NCBI RefSeq assembly: GCF_047495875.1
Contig: NC_092497.1
Location: forward strand, 69,640,511 to 69,704,510
DNA from: Pithys albifrons albifrons
Taxonomy: Eukaryota; Chordata; Aves; Passeriformes; Thamnophilidae
DNA length: 64,000 nt
Direction: 5' to 3'
The notes beneath the pieces were generated by a model, which was not told the DNA's origin, did no database searches, and saw only the letters and a list, made by a program, of their open reading frames with translations. Positions 15,219-24,974 of this stretch are shown piece after piece; the first letter of the stretch is position 1; each line of letters starts with the position of its first letter. The translations under genes and the position numbers were made by a program.

Positions 15219-15790
15219 CTAGTGTCTGTAAGTTACCCCACTCAGTGCCTTCAAGGTGGTTTTCAGTAGTCCATTGCACCACTCAACTTTCCGGGCAGCT
15301 GGTGCACGGTAGGGGATATGATACACCCAGTCTATGCTGTGCTCTCTGGCCCAGGTGTCTATGAGGCCATTCTTGAAGTGGGTGCCATTATCAGACTCAG
15401 TTCTCTCTGGGGTGCCGTGTTGCCACAGGACTTGCTTTTCAAGGCCCAGGATGGTATTCCGGGCAGTGGCGTGAGGTACGGGGTATGTCTCCAGCCATCC
15501 AGTGGTTGCCTCTACCATGGTCAGCACGTAGCGCTTGCCTTGGCGTGTTTGGGGAAGTGTGATGTAGTCAACTTGCCAGGCTTCCCCATACCTGTATTTC
15601 AACCACCGTCCACCATACCATAGAGGCTTCACCTGCTTGGCCTGCTTGATGGCAGCACATGTGTCACAGTGATGGATAACCTGTGAGACACTGTCGATGG
15701 TTAGATCCACCCCTCGGTCACGAGCCCATTTGTATGTTGCATCTCTGCCCTGATGACCTGAAGCATCATGGGCCCATCAAGCTAGAAACA
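15219..15790 (-). pseudogene. ERVL integrase remnant (pol)
   Basis: A 163-residue open stretch (15,219-15,710) carries the end of the zinc-binding domain (HHCDTC) and the catalytic core. The three acidic residues are in VDYI, SDNGTHF and KVEW, with 35 residues between the second aspartate and the glutamate, the DD35E spacing. It opens at an internal methionine, and the histidine half of the zinc finger lies just upstream, to about 15,790. Downstream pol-like reading continues to about 14,930 with frame breaks. It is a broken retroviral relic, not a host gene. Confidence 0.85.
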
Positions 15791-15799
15791 ATTCTCCCT

Positions 15800-16950
15800 T
15801 GTTGTGCTAATCCAGACCTACCTGAGAGACTTTAATCCTGGTGGCTCAATCCACCTGCTCATTGTTACAAGCCTGGCTCTTGGGTCCATGAGCATCTACG
15901 TGACGGACCTTCACACTCAGCTTCTCTACCCGGGCAGCGATGTCCTGCCACATCTCAGCCGCCCAGATGAGTTTCCCTTTGCACTGCCAGTCGGCCTTTC
16001 TCCAACGCTCCAGCCATTAACACAGAGCATTGGCCACCATCCACGAGTCAGTGTAGAGGTAGAGTCTTGGCCATTTCTCTCGTTCAGCAATATCCAAAGC
16101 CAGCGGAACAGCTTTCAGCTCTGCAATCTGACTTGATCCACCTTGTTCTTGGGTCGCTTCTGCAACTCAACATATGGGACTCCATACAGCTGCTTTCCAT
16201 TCCTGGCTTGTCCCTACAATGCAACAGGAACCATCTGTGAAGAGAGCATATCGCTTTTCATCTTCTGCTACCTGGTTATATGGTGGGGCCTCCTCAGCTC
16301 ATGCTACCTGCTCCTCTTCTTCAGATGATAGTTCGAAACTCTCACCTTCTGGCCAGTTGGTGATGGTTTCCAAAATCCCAGGGTGATTAGGATTACCTAT
16401 CCGGCTTCGCTGCGTGATCAGAGCGATCCACTTACTCCATGTGGCATCAGTGGCGTGATGGGTAGAAAGAGCTTTTCCTTTGAACATCCATCCCAACACT
16501 GGTAGTCGGGGTGCCAGGATGAGCTGTGCCTCAGTGCCAATCACTTCTGAGGCAGCTTGAACTCCTTCATAAGCTGCCAGGATCTCTTTCTCAGTTGGGG
16601 TATAGGTAGCTTCAGATCCTTTGTATCCCCAGCTCCAGAATCTCAGCGGTCATCCTCAGGTCTCCCCAGGTACTTTCTGCCAGAGGCTCCAGGATGGGCC
16701 ATTCTCCCCGGCTGCAGTGTAGAGCATGCTCTTCATATCCTGTCCTGTCCTGACTGGCCCAAGGGCTACTGCATGGGCAATCTCCTGTTTAATCTGTTCA
16801 AAGGCTTGTTGTTGTTCAGGGCCCCACTGGAAATCATTTTTCTTCTGTGTCACAAGGTAGAGAGGACTTACAATCTGACTGTACTCAGGGATATGCATCC
16901 TCCAAAAGCCCACAGTCCTAGGAAAGCCTTAGGTTCTTTCTTGCTGGTTG
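15800..16950 (-). pseudogene. ERVL RNase H and RT connection remnants (pol)
   Basis: Two readable minus-strand pieces are present. One at 16,656-16,913 has FQWGPEQQQAFEQIKQ, the typical connection segment after the reverse transcriptase thumb. The other at 16,299-16,544 has ALSTHHATDATWSKWIAL, which belongs between the connection and RNase H domains in these elements. Stops and shifts separate them, and no continuous RNase H frame remains. Confidence 0.75.
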
Positions 16951-17719
16951 GTGGGGACATAGCTCCTATTTTGTTAATCACTTCTCTTGGAATCTGGGGA
17001 CGTCCATCTTACCACTTCACTCTTAGGAACTGAATTTCTTGAGCAGGTCCTTTGACCTTACTTCGTTTAGTGGCAAAACCAGCTCTTAGGAAGATCTGGA
17101 TTATCTTCTCTCCTTTCTCAAAAACTTCCCCTGCTGTGTTCCCTCATACAATGATGTACATTGATGTACTGTAGATGTTCTGGAGCCTCACCCTTTTCCA
17201 GTGCAGTCTGGATCAGTCCAGTGCAAATGGTGGGACAGTCAATTCCAGGTGTACTGCACCCCCTTCAGGTGAAAGCAAACTGTGGCCTGCACTTTGCTGC
17301 CAACAGAACGGAGAAAAAGGCATTGGCAATGTCGATGATGGCATACCACTTGACTGCCTTGGACTCCAGCTCATACTGAAGCTCCAGCATGTCCAGTACA
17401 GCAGCACTCAGAGGGGTGTGACTTCATTGAGGCCATGGTAATCAACCATCAGCCTCCAATCTCCACTGGATTCAGACACTGGCCATATGAGGCTGCTAAA
17501 GGGTGAGCGAGTCTTGCTGACCACCCCTTGGCTCTCCAGCTCATGAATCATCTTGTGTATGGAGGTCACAGAGTCTCGGTCAGTGCAGTATTGCTGATGA
17601 TGCACTGTTGCTGTGGCCATCGGTACCAATTGTTCTTCAACCTTCAGCAGTCCCACAGCAGAAGGGTCCTCTGAGAGGCCAGGCAAGGTGTTCAACTGTC
17701 TGATTTCCTCTGTCTCCAC
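16950..17719 (-). pseudogene. ERVL reverse transcriptase remnant (pol)
   Basis: The amino part (17,408-17,719) shows SPFSSLIWPV and DWRLMVDYHGLNEVTPL, the fingers region of a retroviral reverse transcriptase. The palm continues in a different frame, with a YAIIDIANAF motif near 17,330. The catalytic box expected near 17,150 is disrupted by sequence changes and a frame change, and a stop follows. The enzyme cannot be made from this copy. Confidence 0.8.
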
Positions 17720-17738
17720 AGAAGGCTATGCCGAAGGT

Positions 17739-17975
17739 CTAACAAAGTCCTTTTGGGTCTTTGAAATACCCATTCCTCAGGTAGTCTATGCCAAGGACAC
17801 ACAGGGCCTCTGGACCAGTTACGATGGGTTGTCTATGCCATTCCTTCCCAGTCAGGTTGACTTCAGCTTCCAGTACTGTCAGCTGTTGGGATCCCCCTGT
17901 CACCCCAGAAATAGAGATAGATTCAGCCTCTGTGTGTCTCAATGGCATCAAAGTACATTGCATGCCAGTGTCAAC
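17739..17975 (-). pseudogene. ERVL protease-region remnant
   Basis: The minus-strand reading includes PIVTGPEALCVLGIDYLRNG, typical of the region after the retroviral aspartic protease flap and just ahead of the reverse transcriptase. The position between gag and RT supports the call. The catalytic DTG-type triad was not identified with confidence. Confidence 0.6.
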
Positions 17976-18380
17976 TAAAGCCTTGTATCTCTGTGGGTCT
18001 GATGTGCCAGGCCACAGGATCCACAGAGTCCAATAAACCTGATTGTCCCTCTCCTCTACCTGGCTACAGGCAGGGCCCCTCTAATTCTGGTCACGGTACT
18101 CACTGTGTTCTCCTTGTGAATATGACCTGGAGGATCGGACATGACATCATTCCTCCTATACCACCTGGATTCTTACCCATGAGAGACCATAGCAGTATTT
18201 AACCTCGAAGAATTTCTTGTGGTAGTTGTTCCTCTTTTCAATTCACATACCTGTGCTGCTAAGGAAGAGGTGGGTTTTCCATTCCACTTCCTCATATCTT
18301 CTCCATACTCATGGAGGTAAAACCATAGATTGCCATGTGGAGTGTACCCTTTCTCCTTAGCTGGGGCACGCCTGCTCCTG

Positions 18381-18691
18381 AGGGTAGATATCAGGAGTTG
18401 TGATGGTCAAGAAAGCAAAAGCAGATCCAAGATACAACAGTATTTACAGCCAGCAGTAAACTGTTATTCTGGGAGAAAAAGAGCACCCCTTCTGGGTTAC
18501 AGCTTTCTCTTTATATCTTTAATGCAACATTAAGCCTAGCCACAATTGTTTATTCAGTTCTCTCAAGTATAGATATAACAGAAGGCTACAAGGTCTGCAC
18601 ATACTGCTAGTGCTACACTTCCTATGTAGACACATCTTCTAACTTGCTTATCTGTTACTTTGTCTGCATGTCTTTCTCTTTTTCAAGGGTA
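18381..18691. repeat. 6-bp target-site duplication pair around the nested LTR
   Basis: AGGGTA is present at 18,381-18,386 and at 18,686-18,691, exactly bracketing the LTR-like block. It marks insertion into an ERVL copy that was already present. Confidence 0.65.
18387..18685 (-). mobile_element. Solo LTR (class II-like) nested in ERVL gag
   Basis: A 299-bp block flanked by direct 6-bp repeats AGGGTA (18,381-18,386 and 18,686-18,691). On the minus strand it begins TGAAAAAGAGAAAGACATGC. It contains an AATAAA (18,549-18,554) and a TATAAA-like GATATAAAGAG, and ends ...CTGATATC. A 6-bp duplication is usual for class II (alpha/beta-retrovirus-like) elements. gag-like sequence resumes on both sides. 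The 3' end is not the usual CA. Confidence 0.7.
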
Positions 18692-19189
18692 CGCTTTAAA
18701 ATGATCAAGATTGATTACTTCAGGACTCAGGGGCTCAGCAGATCCTCTGTCAACCCCAGCGACCCCTACAGGCAGACTCCCATTTGTCCTGGCAAGATAT
18801 GGAAGACTCCTTCCTTAATTTTCTCTCTTAGCTTCTGATGGTCCTCTTCAATCTTCTCTTCCAGTTCGACCAGCTTTGTTTCCACTGATGAGATGTGGGC
18901 TCGTAATGGGGTGGTGACAGTGTGTTCATAAATCCTGAGTTTGCTGACCAGCGCACCCACCTTCTCCTCTCCCTCTCTCCACTGCAACGTTGCTAGGTAG
19001 AGGGAATACTTTTTTGGCCCAAGCCATGCAAATTTTAACCACATCTGAGATGTGCACTGTATACTATCTGGGCTTTTAGGGAATCTCTGATCCTCTGAAA
19101 AAATTATCACCAGTACAGCTAATTCCCTTAAGCACCAGAGACCTTGTTCCACATGGCGCTCAGGGGCTACATTCAAGAGAGTGCCACAT

Positions 19190-19663
19190 GACTATCCATG
19201 TGGCAGCCCAGCAGCCCCCGGCCCTGGGAAGGCACAGCAGCCCCACTTCCCAGGGCGCCCCCGCTCCGAGAGGCACTTCCAGCCCCCTGCACTGTGCTGG
19301 AGCCGAGCCAGGACTGTTCCAAGCCCCACCTGCCTGCTCAGTTGAGGGCACCATGCAGCTATCCATGCCCCAGGCTGGCAAACCCCAACCCTGAGAAGGC
19401 GGGGTGGCCCCATTCTCCGAGGTGTTCATGCCCTACCCCCCCACCCCCCCTACCCCCCCCAGAGCCCCGGCAGAGCCAAGCTGGGGCTGGTCCGAGCCCC
19501 GTGCACACCCCCTCTCCCCGCTTCCTCCTCCCTCCTCCAGAAGCTCGGAGTACTAGAAAGCCCCCAAGACTACAAACATGATAGTGTCTGGGCTTCTGCT
19601 GCTTCCTGCCACCCCATCCCCGGAAGCATAGAGTATTAGACAGCCCCCAGGACTACAACCAAG
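19190..19663. other. C-rich block, unassigned, with promoter-like motifs and an 83-bp tandem duplication
   Basis: This C-rich stretch contrasts sharply with the AT-rich surroundings. It holds a run of CCCCCC tracts at 19,434-19,460. Two related segments start at 19,540 and 19,623, each reading GAAGC..AGAGTA/GGAGTA..TAGA.AGCCCCC.AGACTACAA, so they are 83 bp apart. The second contains CCGGAAGC, an ETS-type site. A plus-strand proline-rich open frame (19,198-19,581, 127 codons) is unlikely to be a host gene; it could be a proline-rich gag segment of the class II element to its right or simply a product of C-rich composition. Confidence 0.4.
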
Positions 19664-19671
19664 ATGGCGAC
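19658..19671 (+). promoter_or_regulatory. YY1-like site containing an ATG
   Basis: The sequence CCAAGATGGCGACC matches the core of the YY1 motif (AAGATGGCG). Its ATG at 19,664 opens a 104-codon frame running into a gag zinc-knuckle remnant. Many vertebrate promoters carry this motif at the start codon, but here the match alone is weak evidence. Confidence 0.4.
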
Positions 19672-20110
19672 CAAGCTACTTACAGTTTGGGCAATGGCAG
19701 CTTTTCCCCCCTGGAAGGGCTGTAGTGCCAGTTGTAAACATCCGGTCCGCGGAGCCCATGGACCCAGTCTGCTGGATTTTACCAAGATTAAAATATTCTT
19801 AAGCAACTGGAAAAAGCAAGTTGAGAACTGGGTAGAGGCTTGCCACCACAACACCTTCCTAATGCTTAAAGCCTTAGTGGCTCTACAGCAAAAAAAGACT
19901 GCATGTCATCACTGTAAGAAAATGGCCATTTTAAGGATTGCCTGGATCTACAAAGGAAAACACCTCCAGTATCACTAGCCTATGTCCCAAATGCCGAGAA
20001 GGGGTGCATTGGGCATGTAATTGCTGGTCTTTATTTGATAAAGAGGGAAAGCCTTTATGACCTAAAGCAGCTACCAAGCTGACTTTAGCCTCTGGATTCA
20101 CCCAAAGCAC
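19664..20110 (+). pseudogene. Class II endogenous retrovirus gag nucleocapsid remnant
   Basis: Plus-strand reading from 19,664 passes through a lysine-rich segment into a cysteine/histidine cluster near 19,895-19,945 (ACHHCKK), where a frame change breaks the first zinc knuckle. A second knuckle with C-X2-C-X4-H-X4-C spacing is readable in another frame near 19,985-20,035 and is followed by FDKEGKPL, a typical class II nucleocapsid tail. Two adjacent knuckles plus this tail are characteristic of alpha/beta-retrovirus-like gag. The polarity is opposite to the ERVL element, so it is a separate insertion. It is disabled by frameshifts and stops. Confidence 0.7.
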
Positions 20111-21262
20111 CACTCATGAGAGCAACAAGAAAGCATTCTGGACTCATGGATTTCAGCAAGGGATCCCGAGAGTCCTCAAGTACAGCCCACCAACCAAGAA
20201 ATTAAAAACAATAGTCAGCACCTGCACAAGAGCAAAAAGACACTGGCAGCTACCACCAATGCCTCATTAATTGCTGTTCGTATTCCAGGATTGACTGTGA
20301 CTCTTTTACAGGATTGAACAAGTTTTGTTTTGAATTATGGATTTGTTTCCCTGGTGTTATGTTAGTTGTGTTTGCATTATCATTCATTTTAATCACTCTT
20401 TGTCTTAAGTATATGTCTTTCAGCTTGGACTCCTTGACAGCCTCATCATCCTGCTCCGCATTGTCAGTGCCAGTCAGCCTTCTCCTGCACCTGCTCCTGG
20501 AATGAAATGTTTGGTTTTTTGTTGAAAAGTTTTTCCCCTCCCTCAAAAAAAGTTTTTGGGGGTTATTTTATTATTTTGCTTATAGTAGTGTTTGTGGCCA
20601 ACACCTTTCCATGTTTAATGAGCTGTGTTTGAGTTTGCAGGTCAACCCAAACATAGAAAACAGAAAAAGGGTAATTGTCAGAGTATGCTCAGATGCAACC
20701 AACCCCCAAGAACTTGAAGTCTCCCATAACCCCCGCATTCCTTCCCCCCTCTCCATGTGTTTTTCCCTGCAGTTTTTCCTGGGGATCTGCACCATGGAGG
20801 TGCCACGACAGTTCCCCCAGGGCTTCGGTGGCCCTGCGCCCCTCCCCCATCCTGCCAAGGCAGACCACACCAGTCCTGGGGTGGCACAAGGCAGCAGCCA
20901 TTCCCAAAGCCCCACCAGGACTGGCAGTATGCAACTCCACAAGGACTCATATCCCCTCCTGCCCCCTGTGTGCAGTTTCTGCATCCCCCATGTTCCTTTC
21001 CCCCACTAGGTGTCCCCCTGTGGTTCCTCCCAATCCCTAAGCCTTTATCTTCTGCCCAGCCAGCCCCAGTCCCTAAGCCTCTATTGGTCGCTGGGCTGCC
21101 CATCTCCATCCCTTGAGCCTATCACGACTGAGTTCTTGAACCCTCCTCTCAGATCCCCTCATTGGATACCAACAGATGTTTTACCCTATCCCTCCTAAAT
21201 TTACACCCTTCCAAGCCCCTCCCTTAACTAGCCCTTAAAGGCTTTTTGAGTTACCACTACCT
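20111..21262. other. Possible remainder of the class II element (unresolved), then C-rich sequence
   Basis: At 20,314-20,505 a plus-strand frame encodes a strongly hydrophobic segment (VVFALSFILITLCLKYM), which could be a degenerate env membrane span, although this is weak. From about 20,700 to 21,230 the sequence is C-rich, with CCAAT-like (CTATTGG) and short repeated CCCTAAGCCT units, and might be an LTR. I could not find a matching second LTR copy on the other side of the gag remnant, so the structure stays open. Confidence 0.3.
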
Positions 21263-21457
21263 TGGGGGTGGGTGTGTGGGGGTGGGGGTGGGGGTGGGGG
21301 TGGGTGTGTGTGGGTGTGTGTGTCTGTGTCTGTGTGTGTCTGTGTGTGTCTGTGTGTGTGTGCCTGTGTCTGTGTCTGTGTGTCTGTGTGTGTGTGCCTG
21401 TGTCTGCGTGTCTGTGTGTGTGTGCCTGTGTCTGCGTGTGTGTGCCTGTGTGTGTTT
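21263..21457. repeat. G/T-rich simple repeat
   Basis: It begins with GGGGTG units (about 21,263-21,310) and passes into variants of GTGTCTGTGT and GTGTGTGCCT to about 21,457. The G-rich strand of the first part could form G-quadruplexes and the rest Z-DNA. Long cysteine/valine open frames in it are artefacts of the repeat. Confidence 0.9.
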
Positions 21458-21497
21458 CCTGAGGAGCCGTTTTCCTCCAGTCAGTTCCCATTAGTGG

Positions 21498-22010
21498 CAG
21501 ATACTCCAGAGGGCTCTGCAGCTCTTCAGAAGTACCCTGACAGGTTGGGCTTCAAAGAACCATTTGAAATTCAACAAAGGCTTCTGGGGAACAATAACCT
21601 CAGGCACCAGCCCAGGCTGGGGGCTGACCTGCTGGAAACCAGGTCTGCAGAGAAGGACCAGAGGGTTCTGGTGGACAACAAGCTGTCCACAAGCCAGCAG
21701 TGTGTCCTGGGGACCAAGAAGGCGAATGGGATCCTGAGGTACATTAGGAACAGCATTATCAGCAGGTCAAGGGAGGTGATCTTGCCCCTCTACTCAGCCC
21801 TATTGAGGCTGCATCTGGAGTGTGTCCAGTTCTGGGATCCTAGTACAAGAGAGACAAGGAGCTCCTGCAGCAGGTCCAGTGGAGATCAAAGATGATTAGG
21901 GGAAAGTGCGTCTCTCCTATGAGGGAAGGCCAAGAGCCAGCCTGTTTAACGTTGAGAAGAGTCGAGTGAGAAGGGACGTTGTCATTGTATACAAGCTAAA
22001 AGAAAAGACA
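21498..22010 (+). mobile_element. CR1 LINE fragment, 3' tail missing
   Basis: Plus-strand sequence closely resembles the end of CR1 ORF2, with GCTGGGGGCTGACCTGCTGG-like and AAGAAGGCGAATGGGATCCT stretches, followed by the start of the 3' UTR. It stops near 22,010 without the ATTCTATGA tail that normally ends CR1, so the 3' end was lost after insertion. The 5' edge is approximate because CR1 similarity fades into the flank. Confidence 0.8.
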
Positions 22011-22865
22011 AAGCCTGATTTCATATTATATTTACTCTAGGTCCGTTTGCTTCTGCAAAGCTATACTGATAAAAGAGTGTAGCAGATGCAAGCACTAGGC
22101 CAAGTGGGTAGTAGTGAAGTGACAGAACAAGTGTAATAAGGTTTACAAACACTTTCACTTTCTGTGGCAAAACATGAATTTTGAAATAATTTGGTTCTTC
22201 ATAATTCCACTGAAAAAGACAGCCATTGCCTTCAGTAGGTTTTGTTTCTAACATTTTCAAGCATACCAGCCGAAAAGCTGGTCACAGCAGGACAGTAAAG
22301 AGCTAGAGGTAATGGAAATCTCAAATGACAATTCAGTGTGCTCCTTCAGGAAAGGCACAGAGCAGAATGGGTTTTGGTGGTCTTTGCATTTTCCACACAC
22401 AGGCTGAACCATATGTGTCAGACACATGTACTTGTGGCCTGATCACTTATTCTGAAAAAAAATGAGTCTGCCAAAATCCAGAAGGATCACACAGACTGGT
22501 GTTTATTAGGGTATTTTTCAACTGTGTGTGACATTACCTACTGCAAATCTCATGGCCAAAAAAAGGCAGAAAAAGTCTACACTGTCCTGCTACTTGCAAT
22601 TTCTGTCTACAACCTCCCATGGAACCCAGGCTAAGAATTCCGTTTCTCCAGCAGGGAGCCTGTCAGATTACACAGGACATCAGTAAACAACCATCTGTTT
22701 TTCTTAAGCTTTCTTGCCTTTGATAAACATACTGGCTTCACCAGGATGGGATCCAAAGGAAGGAGATCCTGGCTGTGAGGGCAGTGAGGATTGCTTCAAT
22801 TTGTTCCATGGACAGTCAGAGGCTGTGGGGGTGGAGGAACCACACTGCTGAGGTCAGCAGTAAAA

Positions 22866-23213
22866 TGTTGGACAAGAACGAGGTGGGAGAGAGGGTCCTC
22901 AACTAGGAGGCTCTCTCCTACCCAGCAGGATGCTCCCAGCCACAGACCCAGGTTCCGGCATGGAAGTCACTGATGAATTCTCAGAGAGATATGGTCAATG
23001 CTTCAACTTTATTAAGGAGTGAACAGGGCTAATATAACTTCTCGGACAGATCGTGCACACAATAACAACTGGCAATTGGCCAGCTAAAACTGTCCATGCG
23101 CCCGTGCGGCTATGCTGATTGGGCAAAGAGGGACACCCACGCAAGCAGCCACAAGGAGCTGAAGCTGTTGTGGACCGGTTTGCCCCAGCTTCGTGGTTGT
23201 TTACCTACTGTCA
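22866..23213 (-). repeat. Class II LTR, 3' LTR of a truncated provirus
   Basis: On the minus strand a 348-bp block begins TGACAGTAGG and ends ...TTGTCCAACA. It is preceded by CTTGGGGGAGTT, which looks like a polypurine tract. It carries AATAAAGTTGAAGC (signal at 23,008-23,013) at the expected R region. Length and layout fit class II avian LTRs. The polypurine tract argues for a 3' LTR with internal sequence to its right rather than a solo LTR. No internal gene was recognised from 23,214 to about 23,750. Confidence 0.65.
23008..23013 (-). terminator. Polyadenylation signal in the class II LTR
   Basis: AATAAA on the minus strand, followed by GTTGAAGCATTGACC, in the position of the R region of the LTR. 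Confidence 0.6.
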
Positions 23214-24969
23214 AACTCCCCCAAGGGTGCTGTGTCCTTGGCCAGCCTGTTAGCAATGAACAGTGGGTTGTGCATACAAGCTTCTGCTAAAATGCCATGG
23301 GCCAAAGCTTTCAAGCTATGCCCCTACAGAAAAAAGCAGCTCAAATCCTGTGTCACAGTTGAGTCAGCAGTATCTTTGCCTGACAAACGATGGCATGAGC
23401 CAAGCTGGAGCCAGATGATCCTCCTTCTTTCTTCTTCCAGAGCTGGCTGCAAAGGATTGCTCTGAAAAGATGCAGTCTCCCTTCTGGCTTAGTGTCCCAG
23501 ATACTTGGAGATATGTCAGACCACTATAACCAGGCACCACCTTTGCTCTCCATTTTTGTCTCAGGTGGTGAGTTAATAAAGTACAAAAATTCTTGTTCTC
23601 CTTATAAGGACAGCCAGAAGAAGACCTTGAGGCCCACCATTTCAAAACCTTTCCCCACTTCTGTGCTTTGAACCCCTCTTACCAACTAGGAGAGGAATAT
23701 TTTCCTCCCAGTGATACACTGCGCTTGTACTCCAACATACATTACTGCTTATTCCTTACTGAAATGTGCCTTAGTCTCCCATTTTAGCCCCAGTAAGACT
23801 TGTATAAAGATCCCTATGCCTATTCAGGAAGACTATATGCTCCTACTGTTTTGCTTTGCTTTGTTTTTTTAGGGGCCAGTTGTCTCTCAGGAAATACAGT
23901 TGCCATATCACAAACTGGGGGCATAGATGAAAAAATGGAGTTAAGTGCATGCACATGGGGGAAAACAGGAGGAAACAAAAGGACCAGCTTATGGAGAGGA
24001 AATCTCACTGTAAAGCTTGGGAGATAACATGATTGAAATGAAGACAAATTCAGACAGAATCAATAGGTTATGTAGCAAATATGCAGAGTATAGAGAGAGC
24101 AGAAATGAGGAGATAAAAACCATGGTATTGCAATGTGAAAAGGATCACACCAGGTGATTATGTTAAAAGACTTGCTGAGTATGCAAGTCAAAGGATGAAG
24201 AAATATACAGGGTGGTGGAGGGAGGTGAGGTCTGAAAAGAAGAAGAAACGCTTGATCCAAGGATGAGAAGAGAGTTAACAGAGTTCTCCCACAGAAAGCC
24301 AATATGCTTTCCTTGGTTTAAATGAACACTGCAGGTTTAACTCCTCCAGTTCAAGAAACAGACATTAAGATTTTAAAACAACCCTCATTATTGTTTCAGG
24401 ATCAGGCACAGAACAATAAAATAATCTGCCACTTGTCATCTGCACAGCTTGTCATCATGACCACTCAGAATGGTGAATTCCAGTTCAAACCATAGTACTT
24501 CATTAATCCAACTGGTTTCAATCTTTCCCTGAACACATTTCATTCTTTCTAATGGGAAAGCAATCCCTCCTTCACAGACCTCAAAAAATTCCCACAGAGG
24601 ACTTACTTGCTGTAGAATAGAGGGGCTTTGTTCTTTGTCTAAATTTAATGTCATTCTCAAGTAAGCCTAACAGCTGCAACAACAGTTTCAAACAAACTGT
24701 CATCCCAGAGACTGAACCTCTCTGGTTCTTATCAAATCTTGTGTTACAATCCTGATAACAAGCAAGGTACAAAAAGAGCTAACAATGGCTTAGTTGATGT
24801 ACCTTGCCCTGCTGAGTTGGAAGGAGATAATAAGCCTAATATTTGTTCTGCCTGTTTTGCTAGAAATACATTGTAGAAACACTAGTTAATAAGTTGTTCT
24901 GTTTTGGTTACTGGACCAAAGTCTTCTCATTATAGAAAATATTATGTAGTATATACAAGAGACCACTGG
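23214..24969. other. No supportable gene; possible env or internal remnant at left
   Basis: The first few hundred bases right of the LTR may be decayed internal retroviral sequence (a 93-codon minus-strand frame at 23,364-23,645), but no family motif is visible. The rest is ordinary intergenic sequence. Confidence 0.4.
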
Positions 24970-24974
24970 GCTAT

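Larger units (their letters stand above)
17976..19176 (-). pseudogene. ERVL gag remnants, interrupted by a solo LTR
   Basis: A 136-residue open stretch (18,766-19,176) has NVAPERHVEQGLWCLRELAV and a charged coiled-coil-like tail (VETKLVELEEKIEEDHQKL), as seen in gag of avian ERVL copies. A second gag-like piece with MRKWNGKPTSSLAAQV lies near 18,240-18,310. Between the two a 299-bp LTR is inserted with a duplicated target site. The amino end of gag is missing at the C-rich junction near 19,180. Confidence 0.65.
14092..19180 (-). mobile_element. Degenerate ERVL-type endogenous retrovirus, minus strand
   Basis: Read on the minus strand from right to left, the order is gag remnants, protease, reverse transcriptase/RNase H, integrase, polypurine tract and 3' LTR. 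No env and no 5' LTR are visible. Frames are broken by stops and indels throughout, so it is an old, non-coding copy. The pol domain order and the small integrase with DD35E spacing fit the class III (ERVL-like) elements common in birds. The right edge is set where recognisable gag stops and C-rich unrelated sequence starts, and could be off by tens of bases. A younger solo LTR interrupts gag at 18,387-18,685. Confidence 0.85.

Noticed and set aside
19198..19581. 127-codon proline-rich plus-strand frame
   Set aside because: Composition is dictated by C-rich sequence; there is no domain, and minus-strand frames of similar length overlap it. It is mentioned only as a possible gag segment.
20611..21116. 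Several overlapping 119-143 codon frames on both strands
   Set aside because: They arise from C-rich sequence that suppresses stop codons in several frames; no motif supports any of them.
21228..21494. Long cysteine/valine and histidine/threonine open frames on both strands
   Set aside because: They are translations of the G/T simple repeat and have no protein character.
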